Shown: piece after piece, positions 6,776 to 12,082 of the stretch
Layout of the letters: each line of letters begins with the position of its first letter
Position numbering within the stretch: position 1 is the stretch's first letter
From: Syntrophomonadaceae bacterium
GTDB lineage: Bacteria > Bacillota_D > Dethiobacteria > DTU022 > PWGO01
Assembly: GCA_003554535.1 (NCBI GenBank)
Contig: PWGT01000210.1
Span: forward strand, 1-12,082
Direction: 5' to 3'
Length of the DNA: 12,082 bases
Made by a program: the position numbers and the translations under genes
Notes under the pieces: generated by a model
Told to the model about the DNA's origin: nothing
Database searches by the model: none
What the model saw: the letters and a program-made list of their open reading frames with translations, nothing else

Positions 6776-7435
6776 CTAAACATGGCCTTTAAGATAAAGA
6801 ATTCTAGAGGCCGAAATCGCCACTAATGCTCCCACCGGCACCAGTACACCTACCGCTTCGGTGAGTGAGGGGAAGGAGAGAAACAATATCAACATAAATA
6901 TAAGGGGAGCCATGGCAACCTTCCAATTCTTGGAGATGAAAAGCACGGCCAAAGCTCCAAAAAGTGCCGGCAGAATATTGGCAAAAGCCGGCTCCAGGAT
7001 CTCTGATTCCAAAATAGGGCGCAACCAGGATAATAAAACAATACCCATGATAATAATCAGGGTGGTCACCAGAGAAGAAACGGCAATAGCAATAGTGGAT
7101 ATAACTTCACTTTCTTCCGAACCTGCTTTGGTATCAGCTACTTCCATGGCATTTATGGCGCAAGGCACTTTAAGGTTGGTCAGATTCCCGGTTACAAAGG
7201 CCAGATAAGAGCCACCTGAGCCCAGCATGGGAGCAAAAGTAAAAACTTCAATGACTCCTACTGTCCAGAATATAGGTGCTACTCCCAGCAGTCCTGTAAG
7301 TACTGCTTGACCCTCAGGCCAGGCATCGTAATATATGCTGCTTACTGTAGGGAAAAGAAGCAGCATAATTATGGCGCAGCCACACCAGATTCTTCCCCAC
7401 AGATGTACTTTTTCGTTATATTTTTCTCGTTCCAC
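6776..7435 (-). CDS. polytopic membrane protein, probable partner of the DUF5058-like protein
   Basis: A 219-residue integral membrane protein with about six hydrophobic segments: roughly 12-32, 43-66, 110-136, 148-167, 172-190 and 193-211. A Gly-rich, less hydrophobic stretch, GSGGSYLAFVTGN (72-84), followed by NLKVPCAINAMEVAD, lies between helices and could be a re-entrant or substrate-path segment. I do not recognise a named domain with certainty. The start is GTG at 7435; its ribosome site AGGAGG (7444-7449) overlaps the stop codon of the upstream DUF5058-like gene, so translation is likely coupled and equal amounts of the two proteins are implied. It is followed closely by the M20 peptidase. 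Two small membrane proteins with a peptidase suggest a two-subunit carrier, but transport has not been shown from the sequence. Confidence 0.8.
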   Translation of the reverse strand: MEREKYNEKVHLWGRIWCGCAIIMLLLFPTVSSIYYDAWPEGQAVLTGLLGVAPIFWTVGVIEVFTFAPMLGSGGSYLAFVTGNLTNLKVPCAINAMEVADTKAGSEESEVISTIAIAVSSLVTTLIIIMGIVLLSWLRPILESEILEPAFANILPALFGALAVLFISKNWKVAMAPLIFMLILFLSFPSLTEAVGVLVPVGALVAISASRILYLKGHV

Positions 7436-7447
7436 TTATAATACCTC

Positions 7448-8173
7448 CTAGCCCAACAGATTGGTTATGGGGATGGCCATGGCCATTGCCCCCAACATGC
7501 TAATAGGTAGGGCGTAATCTTCCATCCATTTGATTTTAAACACCTTAACAAAAATACCGCATACAATCATGAGCAAGGCAGATATTATCATAACAAATAC
7601 CGGAATCCATCCCTCAATACCCTTAGTAATATCGGCAAAAATCATTCCCAAAAACGCCGAAATCATTCCCATGAAAATAGAGGTGGTAAAAATTTCTCCC
7701 CAACGTTTGTCTTTTTGTTGGATTTTTTGGATTCTCCCCTGGATGTTTTTCAAAAACAAGGTGCAAGCCAGTATTCCGGAAAGAATTCCTAAGGTCATAA
7801 CCCAGGCAATGGCTGTGAATGCTGCGGGGTCAAAAATCCTTTGTGAAATAGGAATGCCCAGTGCTTGTGCTGTTGAAGTGGCTGCCGGTAGTTCGTAGGT
7901 TAAGGAGCCTACTACGCTCATACGGAGCCAGGGTAGGGGGAGGCCCAAAAAGTTAGATAAGGTTATTACACCCAGAATAATTGCTATGGCTGGGGCAACA
8001 GTAAAAGCCGTGCTGCTTTTAACTACCCTCATGAGAATATTTTTGTCAATTCCCAGTTCCCTTGCTCGAAGCCAGGCTTTTCGCAAGAAAAAAACAGATT
8101 GGCAAATAACAAAAAAAACCACAATTCCCGCCATTAAAAACAGAAAACTACTGTTGGGATCAAACGATTGCAT
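7448..8173 (-). CDS. DUF5058-like polytopic membrane protein
   Basis: A 241-residue integral membrane protein with six or seven hydrophobic segments: about 10-30, 54-78, 82-98, 114-141, 160-180, 187-212 and 219-239. The order and wording of the N-terminal half (PNSSFLFLMAG, the FTVAPAIAIILG helix, then GLPLPWLRMSVVGSLTYE) match my memory of the DUF5058 family, an uncharacterised clostridial membrane family; a profile search would confirm this. ATG at 8173 has AAGGAG (8182-8187) 8 bases upstream. It is the first gene of the operon; only 12 bases separate it from the next gene, whose ribosome site overlaps its TAG stop. The charged loop KNIQGRIQKIQQKDKR (142-157) is probably cytoplasmic by the positive-inside rule. 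Co-occurrence with an M20 peptidase suggests uptake or export of a peptide or N-acyl amino acid; this is inference. Confidence 0.8.
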   Translation of the reverse strand: MQSFDPNSSFLFLMAGIVVFFVICQSVFFLRKAWLRARELGIDKNILMRVVKSSTAFTVAPAIAIILGVITLSNFLGLPLPWLRMSVVGSLTYELPAATSTAQALGIPISQRIFDPAAFTAIAWVMTLGILSGILACTLFLKNIQGRIQKIQQKDKRWGEIFTTSIFMGMISAFLGMIFADITKGIEGWIPVFVMIISALLMIVCGIFVKVFKIKWMEDYALPISMLGAMAMAIPITNLLG

Positions 8174-8201
8174 TGCATCAACTCCTTCTTTTATCCCTGT
8201 T

Positions 8202-8210
8202 TTTATAGCA
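8202..8210 (-). promoter_or_regulatory. extended -10 promoter for the DUF5058/M20 operon
   Basis: On the minus strand the sequence reads TGCTATAAA, an extended -10 (TGN before TATAAA). Transcription would begin about 20-25 bases before the ATG at 8173, leaving room for the AAGGAG site. No clear -35 is present, as is common for extended -10 promoters. Confidence 0.4.
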
Positions 8211-8253
8211 GTTTATAACCTCATAAAAGCTCAAATTATCCATAAAGGGATGG

Positions 8254-8268
8254 TTACCCTGCCGGTAA
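8254..8268. promoter_or_regulatory. short inverted repeat upstream of the DUF5058 operon promoter
   Basis: TTACC (8254-8258) and GGTAA (8264-8268) are inverse copies around CTGCC. The site is about 45 bases upstream of the candidate -10 on the minus strand, a usual place for an activator site. Arms of 5 bp are short, so the call is weak. Confidence 0.2.
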
Positions 8269-8335
8269 AGGCAATTTTGTAAAGTTCTGATAAATTTATT
8301 GTTGTTATTCTTCATATTAAAAAGTTAACGAACAT

Positions 8336-8365
8336 TTGACGAATCATGGCTTACTATAAAGTAAT
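8336..8365 (+). promoter_or_regulatory. possible + strand promoter of an orphan transcript
   Basis: TTGACG (8336-8341, five of six to the -35 consensus) is followed after 18 bases by AGTAAT (8360-8365, four of six to the -10 consensus). It points toward the hairpin and T-run at 8480-8508, with no + strand gene between them. Together they would define a transcript of roughly 135-140 bases. Confidence 0.3.
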
Positions 8366-8379
8366 CTTAAAGGAAAAGT

Positions 8380-8421
8380 ATGGTAACATTATTGGTATAT
8401 AGAAAAATAAGTGCCATTTAA
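8380..8421 (+). CDS. possible 13-residue leader peptide
   Basis: ATG at 8380 follows AAAGGA (8369-8374) by 5 bases and the frame closes with TAA at 8419-8421, coding MVTLLVYRKISAI. The ribosome site is part of an 8-bp inverted repeat: AAGGAAAA (8370-8377) with TTTTCCTT (8431-8438), so the RNA could hide it. No gene follows on this strand before the terminator-like hairpin. Very short and easily chance. Confidence 0.15.
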   Translation: MVTLLVYRKISAI

Positions 8422-8479
8422 AGTAAAAGTTTTTCCTTAAAACAATGGCGGTTTCTTCTGTCTCCTTTTTTGATGCATT

Positions 8480-8508
8480 AAAGCCCGGTGCTAATAGCCG
8501 GGCTTTTT
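8480..8508 (+). terminator. strong Rho-independent terminator hairpin, + strand
   Basis: AAAGCCCGG (8480-8488) and CCGGGCTTT (8498-8506) form a perfect 9-bp stem with a 9-base loop, and the T-run reaches 8508. The T-run is on the + strand side, so it is best read as ending a rightward transcript. In the minus direction it has only three Ts before AAT, so it would serve the flavoprotein gene at 8584-9204 only weakly. Its true client is unclear. Confidence 0.75.
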
Positions 8509-8583
8509 CTCATTATGGGGACGGTTTGGAGTGCATTATGTGCATCAAAGTGACTGCATCATGCATTAAAGGAACGGTTTGAT

Positions 8584-9204
8584 TCATTTCTTATGCTTGT
8601 CTGCTATTCTTTCTCTTAACTTTAAGGTTCTAAGCAGTTTTTCGCCGGCCTGTCCTGCTTCCTGCATTGCCTGTTCATTTTTTCTTACTTCTCCGGCGGC
8701 AAAAGCACCCATGGCTTTTACCGTGCTTACTATCCTGTATCCCAGGCACTCCAGTGTCAGCTCCATGGCATCGGCGGTATATCCCAGATCTTCTTCCCGT
8801 TGTTGTTCGCCAACAGCTAATACAACCGCATATTTACCGCCGGAGGCTTCGTTCACACTCATCCATACTGAACGGTTGCTTTTATCAAATGCAACAAAGC
8901 AGTAACATCTGTCCATAAAAGCCTTTACGTCTGATGAGACATTATAGAAGTAGGCGGGGGAACCCAAAATAACGGCGTCTGCTTCCAGGATACGGGGATA
9001 TATTTTTTGCATATCATCATCAATAACACATCTGAGAGTTTCCCTGCAGCCTTCGCAACCATTACATCCTTTGATGTCATAATCGCCTAAAAATATGATT
9101 TCGGTCTCGGCATTTTCATTCCTGAAGGGCTTTAAAGCCTCCTGAACCAGGGCGGATGTATTGCCCTTTTTCCGCCTGCTTCCCACGATCCCTAAAATCT
9201 GCAT
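8584..9204 (-). CDS. Isf-like iron-sulfur flavoprotein (NADPH-dependent FMN reductase/flavodoxin fold)
   Basis: A soluble protein of 206 residues with a flavodoxin-like fold that would bind FMN and one iron-sulfur cluster and pass electrons between carriers. Numbering from the upstream ATG at 9210, the phosphate-binding loop follows the first strand (GIVGSRRKKGNTSA, 7-20), the flavin-contact segment is SPAYFYNVSSDVKAFMDR (84-101), and cysteines 49, 52, 55 and 61 form C-x2-C-x2-C-x5-C. That compact spacing is the signature of the Isf family, first studied in methanogens and common in anaerobes, which reduces O2 and peroxide or serves as an electron carrier. The second ATG (9204) is chosen because AGGGGG (9213-9218) lies 8 bases before it but only 2 before the ATG at 9210. 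It is transcribed away from the large PAS gene and shares a control region with it. Physiological partner is unknown. Confidence 0.88.
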   Translation of the reverse strand: MQILGIVGSRRKKGNTSALVQEALKPFRNENAETEIIFLGDYDIKGCNGCEGCRETLRCVIDDDMQKIYPRILEADAVILGSPAYFYNVSSDVKAFMDRCYCFVAFDKSNRSVWMSVNEASGGKYAVVLAVGEQQREEDLGYTADAMELTLECLGYRIVSTVKAMGAFAAGEVRKNEQAMQEAGQAGEKLLRTLKLRERIADKHKK

Positions 9205-9260
9205 AATCATTTCCCCCTGTATGTGTCTGTTTTCTCGTAAATGCGTGCTTTATTTCATTC

Positions 9261-9269
9261 ATTATAACA
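9261..9269 (-). promoter_or_regulatory. extended -10 promoter of the Isf-like flavoprotein gene
   Basis: On the minus strand the sequence is TGTTATAAT, a perfect extended -10 (TGN plus TATAAT). It lies about 57 bases before the ATG at 9204. The -35 place holds the palindrome at 9278-9288 in place of a TTGACA-like hexamer. Confidence 0.6.
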
Positions 9270-9277
9270 TACAGATA

Positions 9278-9288
9278 CGGGTATCCCG
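9278..9288. promoter_or_regulatory. CGGG-TAT-CCCG palindrome in the -35 position
   Basis: CGGG (9278-9281) and CCCG (9285-9288) form a GC-rich inverted repeat inside AT-rich DNA, upstream of the extended -10 of the flavoprotein gene. The position suits a repressor or activator site that covers the -35 region. The regulator is unknown. Confidence 0.35.
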
Positions 9289-9339
9289 GCATTACTTTCT
9301 CACACATCTTTTCTTATTACACGTTTTTTTTCTTAATTG

Positions 9340-9355
9340 TGTTAAGATTTTAACA
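9340..9355. promoter_or_regulatory. Rex-like operator (TGTTAA-N4-TTAACA)
   Basis: TGTTAA (9340-9345), four bases, then TTAACA (9350-9355) form a perfect inverted repeat. It agrees with 16 of 18 positions of the clostridial Rex consensus TTGTTAANNNNTTAACAA (as I recall it from published work), failing only at the two outermost bases. Rex is an NADH/NAD-sensing repressor of redox and fermentation genes. The site is about 135 bases from each flanking start codon. Its neighbour is a redox flavoprotein, which fits. A rex gene is not in the window. Confidence 0.45.
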
Positions 9356-9492
9356 GTTGGCAGGGAATATATAACTAGTAGTAGAAAATACGGAAAGAAA
9401 AATATTTTGGGCACAGTTGGTTCTCTTCTTGTTGCATTTATTCAGAACAATAGAACTTAATAAAATAGTGCATAAAAAGAAAGGAGTATAGC

Positions 9493-12082
9493 ATGGAACC
9501 AGAAAAGAATGAGCATATGCAAATACTACTAGACAATATTGAAACTCAAATCTGGTATCTAAAAGACGAAAAGACTTACGGTATGGTGAACCAGGCCCAT
9601 GCCGATTTTTTTGGTGTCCAAAAAGAAGAGCTGCAAAACAAAGACCTGTATGAATTGATGTCTACCAGAGAAGAGGCGGAAGAATGTATAGCGGGCAACC
9701 AAGAAGTATTCACAAAAAAACAAAAGGTGCACGGCGAAGAACTGGTTTTGAACGGCAAAGGAGAAGAAAGGCTTCTTTCCATTACCAAGACGCCAATGTT
9801 TGATGATAACAATAATGTTGAATACGTGGTTTGCTCGGCGGAAGATATCACCGGACGCAAAGAAACAGAAAGAAAGCTGAAATTATTATTAAACGAACAT
9901 GAAACTGTTTTTCAGGGGGTACAGGACGCTATCTTTCTTGTGGAAGTTATAGACGATAATACTTTCAGGTTTATCCGAAACAATCAGGCTCATGCACAGG
10001 CAACAGGTCTTAGTTCTGAGATTATTAAAGGCAAAACACCCCAAGAGTTATTAGGTGAAAAACCAGGTGATAGTGTTGCTGTAAACTACAGACGTTGTGT
10101 AAGTGATGCTGCAACTATCTCTTATGAGGAAACATTGGATCTGCCTGGCGGGTTAAGGATATGGCACACAACCCTGAGCCCCGTTTTAGAACAAAATGAA
10201 GTAACCCACATAGTTGGGTCGAGTCGGGACATAACCGAGCGCAAACAGGCGGATGAAGAACTGCAAAAAAATGAAGAAAAGCTGCGTAGTATACTGGATA
10301 ACATGACAGATGTCGTGTGGTCCATATCCTGGCCTGACTTTAACCCCCTTTACATCAGTCCTTCAGTGGAAAGGATATATGGAATATCTGAGCAGGAGTT
10401 TTATGATAATCCGACTATATTTAAAGAAATTACCCATCTAGACGATCAGCATCTCACGGAAAAGGCCATAGAACAGCTGCAAATAGAGGGCGAAGCTATA
10501 CGGGAGTGCCGTGTAGTAAAACCTGACGGCAGCATAATCTGGATAAATGACAGATCGAAGCTAATTTTTGATGATAATCAACGACCAGTAAGGGTGGAGG
10601 GAGTGGCTCAGGATATCACCGAGCGCAAACGTTTTGAAGAAGAATTGTCCCGGAGTGAAGAGCGCTTTCAAAAAATGTTGTCCCTGATAACCGATATGAT
10701 CTCCATCCACGATCCCGACATGAACATTATTTACAGCAACTGGAATGGTTTCGGAGCCGTGCCTGAGGAAAAAAAAGTTTTAAACACCAAGTGTTACAGG
10801 ACTTACCGGGACCGTGACGACATATGTCCCGATTGTCATGCAATAACAGTTTTGCACACCAAAGAAGCTTTTCAGGAAGAAGTGAGGCTGCCCGAAGGGA
10901 ACTGGGTTGACTTGCGTGTTATACCTATCCTGGGGGAAGATGGTTCTGTTGAACTTGTCGTGGAGTGGGTCAAGGATATTACTGCACAAAAGCAAGCAGA
11001 ACACGACATCCAAAACCTGGTGGAAAATGCTCCGGATATGATTGTCCGATTTAATGCCAAGCTGGAAAACATCTACTGCAATGCAGCGGTGGAACAATAT
11101 TTTGGGGTTCCTAAAGAATATTTACTGGGGAAAACATTTGAAGAATTGGCCCGGGAGGATCAGCAAGGGGTATTAACTCTGTTTAAAGCCCGCCAGATGG
11201 AGGAAGCCTTGGAACATGCCCTGATTTACGGCAGTGAACAAGAAGTGGAAATGAGTTTTGATTTTACTACAGAGAGCAAGCACTTTTGGACCCGAATTGC
11301 TCCGGAAAAAAACGAGGAAGGCACTGTGGAAACGTTGTTGGCGGTGAGCCGTGATGTCACCAGTCAAAAACAAACCGAGAACAAATTAAAAGAGAACCAG
11401 GAACTTTTCAACAAGGTATTAGAGGCCACTAATGATGGAATTTGGGATTGGAATGTGCTGACAGGAGAAGCCTACCTCAGCAATAATTATTATACTATGC
11501 TTGGTTACGCCCCGGGTGATTTTGAGCCTAACTTTGAAGACTGGCGCAGTTCACTTCACCCTGAGGACCGGGAAGGTGCGGAAAGGCAAATTGAAGAATG
11601 CTTTGCCGGAAAAGAGGATGGATATAACATAGAATTCAGAGCCAAAACCAAAGAAGGCGGATATAAATGGATACACAGCAGGGGCAAAATTGTAGAAACT
11701 GATGAAAACGGCAATCCTACCCGGGCAGTGGGCAGCCACATAGACATCAATGAGAAAAAGGAACAGGAAGAGATGGTACGCTCTATAATAAACGCGGCCC
11801 AAACCGTGGCCCTGATAGTTACCGATCTGAATTCAATAGTAAAAGAATTTAGCCCGGGCGCAGAAAGTATTTTGGGTCACAGCAGAGAGGAGATTTTAGG
11901 AACTCATGTGGGACCGTTCCATAGTTCTTTAGATGTGCAAAAATTCCCCGAGTATATTGAAAAGTTGAGGCGCAATCGAGAAGGGTTTACGATGGAAACC
12001 GAATTGGTTAGAAAGAGCGGGGAGTACTTTCCCGCTCGCTTCACCTTACAGCCACTTTTTGATAATGAAGGGAATCTGTCAG
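9493..12082 (+). CDS. multi-PAS sensor protein, N-terminal part (cut by the window edge)
   Basis: The frame opens with ATG at 9493, after AAGGAG at 9481-9486, and stays open for 863 codons to the right edge without a stop. It has no membrane segment. At least seven PAS domains follow each other: about 8-122, 134-250, 264-378, 390-505, 517-630, 637-757 and 762 to the edge, separated by the usual DITERK-type linkers and short coiled segments. PAS4 holds the cysteine cluster C434, C445, C448 in CYRTYRDRDDICPDC. PAS6 has a PAS-fold-3 look (GIWDWN, HPEDRE, GSHIDI). The output domain, probably a histidine kinase, GGDEF or PP2C unit, is beyond the window and cannot be named. PAS4 and early PAS5 are near-identical to PAS2 and early PAS3 of the gene at 463. 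PAS1 may sense intracellular redox or small ligands, but no cofactor-specific residues could be assigned. Confidence 0.9.
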   Translation, partial: MEPEKNEHMQILLDNIETQIWYLKDEKTYGMVNQAHADFFGVQKEELQNKDLYELMSTREEAEECIAGNQEVFTKKQKVHGEELVLNGKGEERLLSITKTPMFDDNNNVEYVVCSAEDITGRKETERKLKLLLNEHETVFQGVQDAIFLVEVIDDNTFRFIRNNQAHAQATGLSSEIIKGKTPQELLGEKPGDSVAVNYRRCVSDAATISYEETLDLPGGLRIWHTTLSPVLEQNEVTHIVGSSRDITERKQADEELQKNEEKLRSILDNMTDVVWSISWPDFNPLYISPSVERIYGISEQEFYDNPTIFKEITHLDDQHLTEKAIEQLQIEGEAIRECRVVKPDGSIIWINDRSKLIFDDNQRPVRVEGVAQDITERKRFEEELSRSEERFQKMLSLITDMISIHDPDMNIIYSNWNGFGAVPEEKKVLNTKCYRTYRDRDDICPDCHAITVLHTKEAFQEEVRLPEGNWVDLRVIPILGEDGSVELVVEWVKDITAQKQAEHDIQNLVENAPDMIVRFNAKLENIYCNAAVEQYFGVPKEYLLGKTFEELAREDQQGVLTLFKARQMEEALEHALIYGSEQEVEMSFDFTTESKHFWTRIAPEKNEEGTVETLLAVSRDVTSQKQTENKLKENQELFNKVLEATNDGIWDWNVLTGEAYLSNNYYTMLGYAPGDFEPNFEDWRSSLHPEDREGAERQIEECFAGKEDGYNIEFRAKTKEGGYKWIHSRGKIVETDENGNPTRAVGSHIDINEKKEQEEMVRSIINAAQTVALIVTDLNSIVKEFSPGAESILGHSREEILGTHVGPFHSSLDVQKFPEYIEKLRRNREGFTMETELVRKSGEYFPARFTLQPLFDNEGNLS
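10612..11140 (+). repeat. duplicated two-PAS cassette, copy B
   Basis: This is the partner of 865-1393: same strand, no gaps, about 92% identical by hand count. It covers residues 374 to about 549 of the large PAS protein. Mismatches are spread through 10612-11003 (about 40), then none in 11004-11111, then four in the last 29 bases; beyond 11140 similarity falls to ordinary PAS-to-PAS level. The uneven pattern suggests gene conversion over the last third. Confidence 0.95.

Larger units (their letters stand above)
8174..8583. other. intergenic region with divergent signals
   Basis: This 410-base gap lies between two minus-strand genes. It holds a probable minus-strand promoter for the DUF5058 operon (8202-8210), a short inverted repeat upstream of it (8254-8268), a possible + strand promoter (8336-8365), an 8-bp repeat able to fold over a small frame (8370-8438) and a strong + strand terminator-like hairpin (8480-8508). 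Its right part repeats the words TGCAT and ACGGTTTG several times. No convincing protein gene was found in it. Confidence 0.6.
9211..9492. other. divergent control region between the flavoprotein and the multi-PAS gene
   Basis: This 282-base AT-rich region contains the start signals of both flanking genes. Named elements are the extended -10 for the flavoprotein (9261-9269), a CGGG/CCCG palindrome beside it (9278-9288), a Rex-like inverted repeat (9340-9355) and AAGGAG at 9481-9486, 6 bases before the PAS gene's ATG. No clear -35/-10 pair for the PAS gene was found; TAAAAT near 9461-9466 is a weak -10. Confidence 0.6.

Noticed and set aside
8480..8506. The hairpin as the terminator of the minus-strand flavoprotein gene
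   Set aside because: In that direction only three Ts, already part of the stem, precede AAT; the T-run is on the + strand side. It may work weakly in both directions, so it is recorded only as a + strand terminator.
8445..8582. A 45-codon + strand frame starting ATG at 8445
   Set aside because: It has no ribosome site, runs straight through the terminator hairpin and repeats, and has no recognisable sequence.
9116..9307. A minus-strand frame overlapping the start of the flavoprotein gene
   Set aside because: It is out of frame with the flavoprotein, which has a clear ribosome site and full domain, and it crosses the promoter.
9356..9376. GTTGGCAGGGAATATATAAC as a sigma-54 promoter
   Set aside because: The TTGGCA part resembles the -24 box, but no GC-type -12 box follows at the right distance.
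1..12082. tRNA, rRNA, CRISPR arrays, transposase genes or phage genes
   Set aside because: I looked for these on both strands by eye and saw no supporting structure, repeat spacing or coding motif.

Overview
The window looks like a stretch of chromosome from a low-to-moderate GC anaerobic Firmicute, most likely a clostridial or Peptococcaceae-type bacterium. This rests on the AT-rich intergenic DNA, strong AGGAGG-type ribosome sites, frequent GTG/TTG starts, RsbU/RsbW-type signalling, very long multi-PAS proteins and a clostridial Isf-like iron-sulfur flavoprotein. This is inference; there is no rRNA or other marker gene here.

Layout. (1) 1-201: the C-terminal end of a YeeE/YedE (DUF6691-type) sulfur-compound transporter on the + strand, followed by a possible tiny one-helix membrane peptide (327-410). 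(2) 463-3531, +: a 1022-residue soluble sensor with five PAS domains, a PP2C/SpoIIE-type phosphatase and an RsbW-like kinase domain. (3) 3795-4931, -: an orphan TrpX-type ABC substrate-binding lipoprotein with no permease or ATPase beside it. (4) 5311-8173, -: a tight three-gene operon read as DUF5058-like membrane protein, second polytopic membrane protein, then membrane-anchored M20 metallopeptidase. (5) 8174-8583: an intergenic region with a strong hairpin plus T-run that serves no annotated + strand gene. (6) 8584-9204, -: an Isf-like flavoprotein with a compact four-cysteine motif. (7) 9211-9492: a divergent control region with a Rex-like inverted repeat. (8) 9493-12082, +: the start of a very large multi-PAS protein (at least seven PAS domains) whose output domain lies beyond the right edge.

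How the parts may work together. The operon pairs two uncharacterised membrane proteins with a peptidase of the CPS1/PM20D1 type, so a substrate uptake-and-hydrolysis (or export) module is a reasonable hypothesis. The two PAS proteins share a 529-bp, roughly 92% identical two-PAS cassette, including 108 bp of perfect identity, which points to recent cassette duplication or gene conversion between them. The PAS-PP2C-kinase protein probably feeds a partner-switching sigma-factor or STAS pathway, but no STAS or sigma gene is in view. The most system-like candidate is the DUF5058/partner/M20 operon. The most striking sequence-level signals are the shared PAS cassette and the Rex-like site.
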